Source: an uncultured Collinsella sp. (GTDB lineage Bacteria > Actinomycetota > Coriobacteriia > Coriobacteriales > Coriobacteriaceae). From it: a DNA stretch of 64,000 nt. Below are positions 6,938-14,666 of the stretch, one piece after another. The position numbers and the translations under genes were made by a program. The notes beneath the pieces were generated by a model, which was given only the letters and a program-made list of their open reading frames with translations, did not search any database and was not told the origin of the DNA. The stretch covers positions 1 through 64,000 of the forward strand of contig UQKY01000004.1 in NCBI GenBank assembly GCA_900541785.1, read 5' to 3'. Every line of letters begins with the position of its first letter. The stretch's first letter is position 1.

Positions 6938-9187
6938 ATGTCCAAGGGAGTCCACGTGGCACAGAACAAGCTGGAGGCAAGCCTCCAAGACCAGCGTAGT
7001 CAAGGCGGGCATGGAGCCATTCCCCTCTCCGCTGGCATGCTGCTCGTAACGCTCGGCGTCGTCTACGGTGACATCGGCACGAGCCCCATGTACACCATGA
7101 AATCAATCGTCGCCAACAACGGCGGCATCGGCACCGTCAGCGAAGATATGATCCTTGGCGCGCTTTCGCTCGTCATCTGGACCATGACGCTCGTGACCAC
7201 GGTCAAGTACGTGGTAATCGCCATGAAGGCCGATAACCACAACGAAGGCGGCATCTTCGCCCTGTTCAGTCTCGTGCGCAAGGTGGCACCGTGGCTGATT
7301 CTGCCCGCCATGATCGGCGGCGCGGCGCTGCTCGCCGACGGCATCCTCACCCCCGCGGTCACGGTCACCACAGCCATCGAGGGTCTGCGCACCATCGAGT
7401 GGGGCCACGCGCTATTGGGTGACGGGCAAACCAACGTCATCATTATTACCATCATCATTATCTGCGGCCTATTTGCCATGCAGCGCGCCGGCACCTCGTC
7501 AATCGGCAAGCTGTTCGGCCCGCTTATGACGCTATGGTTCCTGTTCCTGGCGGGCGCCGGCCTGTTCAACATGCTCGGCAACCTGTCCATCCTACGCGCG
7601 CTCAACCCCATCCGCGGCATCATGTTCCTGTTCTCGCCCATCAACCACTCGGGCATCATGGTGCTCGGCTTCGTCTTCCTGTCGACGACCGGCGCCGAGG
7701 CGCTCTATTCGGACATGGGTCACGTGGGCAAGGCTAACATTTACGCATCCTGGCCGTTCGTAAAGGCGGCCCTCATCCTTAACTATCTGGGTCAGGGCGC
7801 TTGGCTGCTCGCCAACAACTCCAATCCCCAGATGCTCGCGATGGATATCGTCAACCCGTTCTATATGATGCTTCCCGAGCCCCTGCGCCCCTTTGCCATC
7901 GTGCTTTCGGCCGTAGCGGCCATCATCGCCTCGCAGGCGCTCATTACCGGCTCGTTCTCGCTGGTATCCGAGGCCACGCGTCTCAACCTTATGCCGCATC
8001 TGCGCATCCACTACCCCAGCGACACCAAGGGCCAGCTCTATATTCCGCTTGTCAACAACATCATGTGGGTCGGCTGCATCTTCATCGTGCTGTTGTTCCA
8101 AAACTCCGAGCGCATGGAGAGCGCCTATGGCCTCGCCATTACCGTGACCATGCTCATGACCACGACGCTTTTGACGAGCTACATCGCCGGCATCCTCAAG
8201 CACAAGCTGGGTGCCTGCGTCTTCGCCCTGCTCTTTGGTGCCATTGAGCTGTGCTTCTTCGCCTCGTGCCTCACCATGTTCTTTGACGGCGGCTACGTCA
8301 TGATCTTCCTGGCCGCACTGCTGTTCGGCCTTATGTATGTGTGGCGTCGCGGTACCGCCATCGAGCGCACGCAGACGATTCTGCTGCCCGTCTCCAAGTA
8401 CATTGACCAGCTCAACCGCCTGCGCAACGACGAGACCTACCCCGTACTCGCCGACAATCTGGTGTTCCTCACCAACAGCCCCGATCCGCTCACACTCGAC
8501 CGCGACGTGCTCTATTCCATCCTGGACAAACATCCCAAGCGCGCTAAGGCATATTGGTTCATCAACGTACACGTTACCGACGAGCCCTATACGCACGAGT
8601 ATTCCGTTGAGACCTTTGGCACAGACTTCCTGTTCCGCGTGCGCTTGGACCTGGGCTTTAAGGTCAATCAGCGCATCAACGCCTACCTGCGCCAGATCGT
8701 TGGCGACCTGATGGCATCGGGTGAGTTGCCACCGCAGCATCACACCTACTCCATCTACGAGACACGCGGCAACGTGGGCGACTTCCGTTTTTGCATGCTG
8801 CGCAAGATGCTTGCCCCCGAAACGGACATCAACCGCAACGACCATCGCGTCATGGCCATCAAGTACGCCGTCCGCCGCGCCTGCGGAAGCCCGGCACGTT
8901 GGTATGGCCTCGAGAACTCGGCCATCATCATCGAGTACGTGCCGCTGTTTGCCCGCATGCGCCCGGCCGTTAAGCTCGTGCGCACCCAGGTGCCGCTCGA
9001 GGTTCAGATCGAAGAGGCCGAGGAAATGGAAGTCGACATCTTCTCGGACGACCTGGTCAACGGCAACGAGGCCGGCAAGAGCATGAACGTCGATCCCACC
9101 GAGCTGCTCGAGAGCGTCGCCGATACACCCGAGCAACAGCAACTCGACGGACTCGAGAGCACCCAGCTCAACGACGCCAACTTCTAG
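6938..9187 (+). CDS. kup: Kup-type potassium uptake protein
   Basis: A 749-residue KUP/HAK/KT transporter, importing K+ with protons. The N-terminal signature GVVYGDIGTSPMYTMKS is present (residues 41-57), followed by about twelve membrane helices to about residue 470 and a long cytoplasmic C-terminal domain. E. coli Kup is about 620 residues; the extra length here is a C-terminal tail rich in Glu and Asp (EEAEEMEVDIFSDD and after). The ATG at 6938 is used; a GTG at 6953 behind AAGGGAG is an equally good start. A terminator follows at 9209. No c-di-AMP riboswitch was recognised upstream. Confidence 0.93.
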   Translation: MSKGVHVAQNKLEASLQDQRSQGGHGAIPLSAGMLLVTLGVVYGDIGTSPMYTMKSIVANNGGIGTVSEDMILGALSLVIWTMTLVTTVKYVVIAMKADNHNEGGIFALFSLVRKVAPWLILPAMIGGAALLADGILTPAVTVTTAIEGLRTIEWGHALLGDGQTNVIIITIIIICGLFAMQRAGTSSIGKLFGPLMTLWFLFLAGAGLFNMLGNLSILRALNPIRGIMFLFSPINHSGIMVLGFVFLSTTGAEALYSDMGHVGKANIYASWPFVKAALILNYLGQGAWLLANNSNPQMLAMDIVNPFYMMLPEPLRPFAIVLSAVAAIIASQALITGSFSLVSEATRLNLMPHLRIHYPSDTKGQLYIPLVNNIMWVGCIFIVLLFQNSERMESAYGLAITVTMLMTTTLLTSYIAGILKHKLGACVFALLFGAIELCFFASCLTMFFDGGYVMIFLAALLFGLMYVWRRGTAIERTQTILLPVSKYIDQLNRLRNDETYPVLADNLVFLTNSPDPLTLDRDVLYSILDKHPKRAKAYWFINVHVTDEPYTHEYSVETFGTDFLFRVRLDLGFKVNQRINAYLRQIVGDLMASGELPPQHHTYSIYETRGNVGDFRFCMLRKMLAPETDINRNDHRVMAIKYAVRRACGSPARWYGLENSAIIIEYVPLFARMRPAVKLVRTQVPLEVQIEEAEEMEVDIFSDDLVNGNEAGKSMNVDPTELLESVADTPEQQQLDGLESTQLNDANF

Positions 9188-9208
9188 CGACGTCACAAAT
9201 CAACGACA

Positions 9209-9245
9209 GCGGCCCTGCACCTCACGAGAGACGCAGGGCCGCTTT
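9209..9245 (+). terminator. Rho-independent terminator after kup
   Basis: GCGGCCCTGC (9209-9218) and GCAGGGCCGC (9233-9242) form a perfect 10-bp stem followed by TTT. It separates the convergent kup and bile salt hydrolase genes. Confidence 0.8.
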
Positions 9246-9266
9246 GCATTGCAGCAAAGCTAACGG

Positions 9267-10232
9267 CTACGAACGACGCGGCTCGGGAACCACAAGCCTA
9301 TCGGGGCTTGCGCCCTCGGCATCCATCAGGCTCACGTAGCGAATCGACGGATCCCCATACATCGCGTAGTAATAATTGCCCGTGCGCGCGCTAAAGCATC
9401 CGGTGTAGATAGTCTTCTCGAACTTGCCATCGCCCATCCTGGACGCTCCCTCGATCATCACCACGCCCTCGAGCGAGCGGAACATGCGAACGACGTTTTC
9501 GGTCTCGCTCTCCTTTTGCGGATAATTGGCATTGAGGTACGCCGCCTTTACAAAACGGCTCGGCGAATAGCAGTCACCCGGAATACCGCGCATGCCGGCA
9601 CCCGCGCCATAGGGCTTGAGCTCGGCGCCACGCCATGTCGCCGTCTGAGGAAAATCGCTTGTGGCGGTGATATAGGTGCGGAGGTTTTCCATGTGCCACG
9701 GGAAGGTCGGCTGGTTGGCAAGGGTGTCGACCGGATCGTCGTATACATGCAGGCCGTCAGCCATCATCTCGACCACGATGCTGCGCTGGCTGTCGCCGAT
9801 AATCCAATGGAGCAGCGACACGCCCAGCCCCTCTCCTGCAGATTTGGCAACAATCACCGTGTCGCGCAGCGCGGCCTCGACCTCATCGACCGTCGAGAAC
9901 GTCGCTGCCACCCACAGGGGAAACTCATAGGCCGCGATATTGGTCTTTCCATCAACCGGCCCCTCGGCATACTCGGCATAACCCGGAAAATTGAGGCCCG
10001 CTACGGCGAGGCCCGCATCGTTGCCGCAATCGAAGAACATAGGGTAGTTCTTGTAATCGATGCACATACCGATCACCGCGTGTGCCGCTGTCGCGTCGTC
10101 GATAAACGAATACGGAATGTGGAACCCGCGCGGCATCACGCGAACCTGTTGGCCGTAGTCAAAGCTCCAGTCGAGGTTGCGGCCTAGATACATGTGGCCA
10201 GAATTATCGGTAAATCGAATACTCGTGCACAT
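9267..10232 (-). CDS. bsh: choloylglycine hydrolase / bile salt hydrolase
   Basis: A 321-residue Ntn-hydrolase that cleaves the amide of conjugated bile acids (or penicillin V). Processing would expose Cys2 after MCTSIRF. The complete catalytic set is visible: Cys2, Arg18 and Asp21 (GRNLDW), Asn81 (LNFPG), Asn173 (NQPTFPW) and Arg226 (SRFVKA). The ATG at 10232 has AGGAGG upstream and places Cys at position 2, so the 21-residue upstream extension is not real. Gut Coriobacteriia are known bile-salt deconjugators, which fits the host inference. Bile salt versus penicillin V preference cannot be settled from sequence alone. Confidence 0.9.
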   Translation of the reverse strand: MCTSIRFTDNSGHMYLGRNLDWSFDYGQQVRVMPRGFHIPYSFIDDATAAHAVIGMCIDYKNYPMFFDCGNDAGLAVAGLNFPGYAEYAEGPVDGKTNIAAYEFPLWVAATFSTVDEVEAALRDTVIVAKSAGEGLGVSLLHWIIGDSQRSIVVEMMADGLHVYDDPVDTLANQPTFPWHMENLRTYITATSDFPQTATWRGAELKPYGAGAGMRGIPGDCYSPSRFVKAAYLNANYPQKESETENVVRMFRSLEGVVMIEGASRMGDGKFEKTIYTGCFSARTGNYYYAMYGDPSIRYVSLMDAEGASPDRLVVPEPRRS

Positions 10233-10376
10233 AGCGCCTCCTAGCTTTACGTTCTTGCTAATTTCATTGTCTCCAAACAAAAAGGCGCTAAACACAAAAG
10301 CCCGGACATGACAACAATGTCACGCCCGGACTATTCAAGCAGGATAAACTCAACCAAGTTAACCCCGCAGGTCGTC

Positions 10377-10479
10377 TAAGGGGTCAAAGTGCCGCAGATT
10401 GCCACGAAAGAGGAGCGAAGCGTACTTAAGGTACGCGAGCGACGATTGAGCGGCAAGGTGCGGTGCTTTGGTCCCCTTA
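10377..10479. repeat. 103-bp long hairpin element overlapping a stop codon
   Basis: Arms 10377-10403 and 10452-10479 pair with a few mismatches (shared blocks TAAGGGG, CAAAG, CCGCA, TTGCC). The interior holds a second perfect hairpin, GCGTAC-TTAAG-GTACGC at 10420-10436. On the minus strand the stem begins at the stop codon of the deformylase-like gene (TAA, 10479-10477). It may be a terminator-like 3' structure, a small RNA or a dispersed repeat. Confidence 0.6.
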
Positions 10480-10896
10480 GACCAACTTTCCAAGACAGTG
10501 ATCGATCATATGCTGGACCATCTGCGCCTCGAAGCCGACGAAGTCCTGCTTGCGCTCGCGCATCTTGCCGTCGACGATCACGTCATAAGCGACCTTGCAC
10601 TTGATATAGCGCGTGGACTTGGTGATCTCCTCGTGCGTCAGGCAGCTCTCCTCCATCTTGCTGGCGCCCAGGCCAAACACCAGACGGGGGTTGTAAAGCA
10701 CGTGGGGCTCACCGGCGTCGTCCAGATAGACGCAGACCTTCTTGGTGACGCCGATCTGGTTGGCAGCAAGGCAGCCGGCATCATCGAGTGACTTGATGGT
10801 ATCGATCAGGTCCTGAGCAACCGACTCGTCCTCGACGGTCGCAACCTCGCAACGCTGAGACAAAATAGCCTCGTCGTGGCAGAGCTCTTTAATCAT
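10477..10896 (-). CDS. peptide deformylase-like protein 2 with altered active site
   Basis: A 139-residue relative of the protein at 2597-3007. Motif I keeps the glutamine (CLAANQIGV, Gln47). Motif II reads EESCLT instead of EGCLS, keeping Cys85. Motif III reads QHMIDH: both metal histidines (129, 133) remain, but the catalytic glutamate is Met130. Metal binding is therefore likely and normal deformylase activity unlikely. ATG 10896 follows GGAGGA. The two deformylase-like genes have lost different catalytic residues. A normal deformylase is presumably encoded elsewhere. The 3' end overlaps a long hairpin element. Confidence 0.8.
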   Translation of the reverse strand: MIKELCHDEAILSQRCEVATVEDESVAQDLIDTIKSLDDAGCLAANQIGVTKKVCVYLDDAGEPHVLYNPRLVFGLGASKMEESCLTHEEITKSTRYIKCKVAYDVIVDGKMRERKQDFVGFEAQMVQHMIDHCLGKLV

Positions 10897-11089
10897 ACGT
10901 TCCTCCATAGGGGTCGTTGTAACCGCTTAAGTATACGGTACCCACACATTTTCATGCGAAAAATACCGTCCGTCTGCTACAAAGCGCCGAACATCAACAT
11001 GCGAGGAACAACAGCGTCGTAAAGGGGCTATAGTGGGTGAGTTCGTGTCAATCGGCCTAAACTCGGGGCCGAACAAGGAAAGGGTATGC

Positions 11090-12400
11090 ATGGACGAACT
11101 ATTTCACGTCAGCGAGCGCAAGTCCACAATCGGGACCGAACTTCGCGCTGGCCTGACAACATTCCTGGCGATGGCCTACATCATCGCCGTCAACCCCGCG
11201 GTGCTCTCGGGCGCTGGCATCGATGCGGGAGCGCTCGCCTGCGCCACCTGCCTGGGCGCCGGCATCATGACCATCTGCATGGGCATCTTCGCCAACCGCC
11301 CGCTCGCCTGCGCGTCGGGCTTAGGCGTCAACGCGATGATCGCCGGAATCACCACCACCGTCTGCGGCGGTGACTGGCACGTGGCCATGAGCGTCATCTT
11401 CCTTGAGGGCATCGTCATCTTGCTGCTCGTGCTTTGTGGCCTGCGCGAGGCCATCATGGACGCCATCCCGGTTGTCCTGCGTCACGCCATCTCGGTGGGT
11501 CTGGGCCTGTTTATCGCCATGATCGGCCTGTGCGACGCTGGCATCATCACCGCTGGCGCCGGTACGCTCGTCGGCCTGGGCGACATCGCCTCCCCCACCT
11601 TTATCGTCGGCATCATCTCCATCGTCGTGACGGTTGCCCTGGCTTCCCGCAACGTGCCGGGCTCGCTGCTCATCGGCATCATCGTCGCCGTTATCGCCGG
11701 TATCCCGCTGGGCGTCACCCACGCCCCCGAGGGCCTCATCGCCCCGCTCGACTTCTCGAGCATCGGTGGCCCCATCGCCGACGCCGGCGGCGTGCCCGCC
11801 ATCGTCAAGGTCCTTACCGACCCCACGCTCCTCGTCATCTCGTTCTCGCTGCTCATGAGTGACTTCTTCGACACCATGGGCACCGCGATGGCCGTGGCCA
11901 AGCAGGGCGAGTTCCTCACCGACGACGGCAACGTCGAGGATATCAAGGAGATCTTGATCGTCGACTCCGCCGCCGCTGCTGTGGGCGGTTTCATGGGTGT
12001 CTCCTCCATCACCACCTTCGTCGAGTCCACTTCCGGCGCCGCCGACGGTGGCCGCACGGGCCTCACCTCCGTCACCACCGGCGTGCTGTTCATTCTCGCC
12101 GCGTTCTTCTCCCCCATCGTCACCATCGTTTCCAGCGCCGCCACCTGCGGTGCCCTGGTCTACGTCGGCTACCTCATGATGAGCGAGGCCTCCGAGATCG
12201 ACTGGTCCGACGTGTCTCAGGGTTTCCCGGCGTTCATGATTGTCGCCGGCGTGCCCTTCACCTACTCCATCTCTGCCGGCATTGGCCTGGGCTTTATCGC
12301 CTACGTGATCGTCGCGCTCTTTAAGGGCGAGGCCTCCAAGATCAAGCCGCTCATGTGGATCGCAGCCCTCGCCTTCCTCGTCTACTTCTTTGTAGCGTAG
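11090..12400 (+). CDS. AzgA-type adenine/guanine/hypoxanthine permease (NCS2)
   Basis: A 436-residue permease with about twelve to fourteen helices. It imports purine bases by proton symport. AzgA-family hallmarks are the N-terminal RAGLTTFLAMAYIIAVNP, GLGVNAMIA, the FFDTMGT segment and GVSSITTFVESTSG. ATG 11090 is preceded by GGAAAGGG; a longer frame from 11033 is unlikely. The gene ends in WIAALAFLVYFFVA and is followed by a terminator. This 3' end was copied together with the next gene: a remnant sits at 14418-14462. Confidence 0.9.
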   Translation: MDELFHVSERKSTIGTELRAGLTTFLAMAYIIAVNPAVLSGAGIDAGALACATCLGAGIMTICMGIFANRPLACASGLGVNAMIAGITTTVCGGDWHVAMSVIFLEGIVILLLVLCGLREAIMDAIPVVLRHAISVGLGLFIAMIGLCDAGIITAGAGTLVGLGDIASPTFIVGIISIVVTVALASRNVPGSLLIGIIVAVIAGIPLGVTHAPEGLIAPLDFSSIGGPIADAGGVPAIVKVLTDPTLLVISFSLLMSDFFDTMGTAMAVAKQGEFLTDDGNVEDIKEILIVDSAAAAVGGFMGVSSITTFVESTSGAADGGRTGLTSVTTGVLFILAAFFSPIVTIVSSAATCGALVYVGYLMMSEASEIDWSDVSQGFPAFMIVAGVPFTYSISAGIGLGFIAYVIVALFKGEASKIKPLMWIAALAFLVYFFVA

Positions 12401-12427
12401 CGGCAAAGCTGCCAAAGCAGAACACCA

Positions 12428-12467
12428 AAGCGCGGAGTCGCATCGAGCGGCTCCGCGCTTTTCTTTT
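12428..12467 (+). terminator. Rho-independent terminator after purine permease
   Basis: AAGCGCGGAGTCGC pairs with GCGGCTCCGCGCTT (one G-U pair) and is followed by TTCTTTT. A duplicated version lies at 14490-14527. Confidence 0.85.
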
Positions 12468-12607
12468 AAAGCCAGGCGACGCACGGACGCGCGATGTATT
12501 GCTTCCCAAGTTTTGGACATTTTGCCCTCCAAACGGCACTACCGCCGGCTACATCCTGCAGATATGCTGGGCGTAATCGCATAGGCCCTATGAGGATGGG
12601 AGTAACC

Positions 12608-14395
12608 ATGGCCGCTTTGTTCACGACCCCCAAGCGCAATGACAAAACCTCAGGAGCCCATTTTTCCGAGCCCGACGTGCGCCGTCGCACGCTGCTCGCA
12701 CACGGCAGCTGGCGCCGCGTGACCCGCCGCATCGTCGTGGGCGCCGTGTGCGCGCTCACGGCAAGCTCGCTGCTCATGCCGAGCGTCTCGCTCGCGGCCG
12801 AGCGGGTCAACGTCGGCGACACCTGGTATGAAGCTGGCGCCGCGGTAGGCGACGAGGCGGGCACCTGGAGCTGGGACGGCGCCGACGATATGAAGCTCAA
12901 CGGCTATAACGGCGGTGCAATCAATGCTGCAGGCAAGCTCAACATTGCGTACGAGGGCAAGAACACCGTGAAAACCGAGCCCGATTACACCGGAGCCGCC
13001 ATCAAAGCGCAGGATGGCACTAACCAGATAGCGGAGTTGAACATAACGAGCTCGAATAGCACGGATGAGCTCAATGTGACAGCCGAGGCCGATGCAATTA
13101 AATCCACAGGCGACCTCTCCATTTCTGGCCCAGGCACTGTGAACACCACGAGCACTACTTCCGACGGAATTGAGGCAAAGGGCGACCTCTCTATCACGGG
13201 CTCGGGCACCGTGAATGCAACGGGCGGTACCGAAGGTATCCAATCCAAAGGCAAGACCACCATCGATTCCTCTGGCACCGTGATCGCTAAAGGAGGCGAA
13301 GGTTACGGCGTCGCCGCGGGCAGTGACCTCATCATCAAAGGCGGTGGCAAGGTAGAAGCAAGCTCGATGGAAGAAGCGGCGATTTGGACTAAAGACGGCA
13401 ACATCGACATCTCGGGCGGCAGCCAGGTTAAGGCAAACTCCGAGGGAGATCTTGCCGTCGACACTGAGGGTAGTCTCGCGGTCACGAACGCCTCCCTTGA
13501 CGCAAGCGGTGTTGAATATGGTGTCTATGCCTACAAGGGCGTTACGCTCGATCACGCGACCGTGACGGTCCGCACAAGCGCGAGCGGCGGCCAGGCCATC
13601 GCCCTCATCACTGACGGGGACGACATCGTCATCAAGAATGGTTCCATCGTGGACGCGTTCGCGGAAGGCAGATTCTCGGTTGCAATCTCTACCAGAAACC
13701 ACCAGCCAAACGTCGCTGGCGGCCACATCTATATCAGCGACTCCGTTGTTAAGGCTATAGCCCGCTATGTCGAGACCGGTGGCGATGGCCCCGATCACTA
13801 CAGCAACGACCAAAGCGGCGGGGTCGTCCCTGAGCCTAGGGGTCTGAACATCGGTATCTTCGCCCAGACCTACGAGGGCATCACGCCCGCGAGTATCTCG
13901 ATCGTCCGCAGCAAGCTCACGGCCGAGGGAGACACGGCGGCAATCTTCGCTCTTGCCATAAGCGAGGATGGCAAGGCGATCGGTACCATCAAGATCGAAG
14001 GCGCTCCCATCCAGACGCCCGCAGGCGGCAAGATCATTAACTATTACAACGAGGAAGAGTACGGCCCCAGCATCTCCTACGAGGCAGGTCAAACCATCGG
14101 CACGGGCGACGCCACGATCCACTCCCCCTATGACGCCGTTGTCTCCAAGAGCACGGTCATCGTGCCTCCCGAGGAGATCAAACCCGAGGAAAAGCCCGGC
14201 GAGACCAAGCCCGAGGGTTCCAAGTCCGAGGGCACGAAGACGACCAAGACCGTTGCAGTTGCAACCACGGGAGCCAAGACCACCGGCAAGCTCGCGGCAA
14301 CCGGCGACGTCTCGAGCGCAGCCATCGTGGCAGCCGCCCTTGCAGGAACAGCCGCCATCGCCGCGGGCGCCGTGGTGAGCCGCAAGCGCTCGTAA
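12608..14395 (+). CDS. sortase-anchored beta-solenoid surface protein, copy 1
   Basis: A 595-residue exported protein from ATG 12608 (GGGAG upstream). A long signal peptide (to about residue 64) has a twin-Arg-rich n-region and ends SVSLAAE. The body is made of about 20-residue repeats of the type GDLSITGSGTVNATGG, suggesting a right-handed beta-helix. A Pro/Glu/Lys-rich wall-spanning stretch follows, then LAATGD, a membrane helix and RKRS: a sortase sorting signal with the LPxTG proline replaced by alanine. The role is probably surface adhesion or glycan contact, but that is inferred. It is the upstream member of a tandem pair with the gene at 14667, and their leaders and 5' regions are nearly alike. 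Confidence 0.85.
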   Translation: MAALFTTPKRNDKTSGAHFSEPDVRRRTLLAHGSWRRVTRRIVVGAVCALTASSLLMPSVSLAAERVNVGDTWYEAGAAVGDEAGTWSWDGADDMKLNGYNGGAINAAGKLNIAYEGKNTVKTEPDYTGAAIKAQDGTNQIAELNITSSNSTDELNVTAEADAIKSTGDLSISGPGTVNTTSTTSDGIEAKGDLSITGSGTVNATGGTEGIQSKGKTTIDSSGTVIAKGGEGYGVAAGSDLIIKGGGKVEASSMEEAAIWTKDGNIDISGGSQVKANSEGDLAVDTEGSLAVTNASLDASGVEYGVYAYKGVTLDHATVTVRTSASGGQAIALITDGDDIVIKNGSIVDAFAEGRFSVAISTRNHQPNVAGGHIYISDSVVKAIARYVETGGDGPDHYSNDQSGGVVPEPRGLNIGIFAQTYEGITPASISIVRSKLTAEGDTAAIFALAISEDGKAIGTIKIEGAPIQTPAGGKIINYYNEEEYGPSISYEAGQTIGTGDATIHSPYDAVVSKSTVIVPPEEIKPEEKPGETKPEGSKSEGTKTTKTVAVATTGAKTTGKLAATGDVSSAAIVAAALAGTAAIAAGAVVSRKRS

Positions 14396-14417
14396 ACACT
14401 TTTTCGCACGGGACGGG

Positions 14418-14462
14418 TGGATCGCGGCCCTTGCCTTCCTCGTCTACTTCTTCGTAGCGTAA
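14418..14462 (+). pseudogene. remnant of purine permease 3' end
   Basis: These 15 codons read WIAALAFLVYFFVA and stop, identical in protein to the last 14 residues of the permease ending at 12400, with silent changes only. There is no start codon or upstream permease sequence. It marks the left junction of the duplicated block. Confidence 0.85.
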
Positions 14463-14489
14463 GGGCAAGGCTGCAAAAGCTGAACAATA

Positions 14490-14527
14490 AAGCGCGGAGT
14501 CGCCATGCGGCCCCGCGCTTTTCTTTT
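14490..14527 (+). terminator. duplicated Rho-independent terminator
   Basis: AAGCGCGGAG...CCCCGCGCTT followed by TTCTTTT, a derivative of the terminator at 12428. It now ends the first surface-protein transcript. Confidence 0.75.
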
Positions 14528-14666
14528 AGCGCCGGTCCCTGCGCCGGCGTGCGGCCTATTTCTCCCCCATTTTGGCCATTTTGCCCTCCAAACGGCACTA
14601 CCGCCGGCAACATCCAGCAGATACGCTGAATCTAGTCGTATAGGCCCTATGAGAACGGGAGCAACC

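Noticed and set aside
7592..9196. 534-residue minus-strand frame opposite kup
   Set aside because: Kup has full family motifs; the antisense frame has no homology signs or ribosome site.
11321..12532. 403-residue Gly/Asp/His-rich minus-strand frame
   Set aside because: Antisense of the purine permease and extends through its terminator.
12650..14122. 490-residue minus-strand frame opposite surface protein 1
   Set aside because: The plus strand has a signal peptide, repeats and sorting signal; the antisense frame is a by-product.
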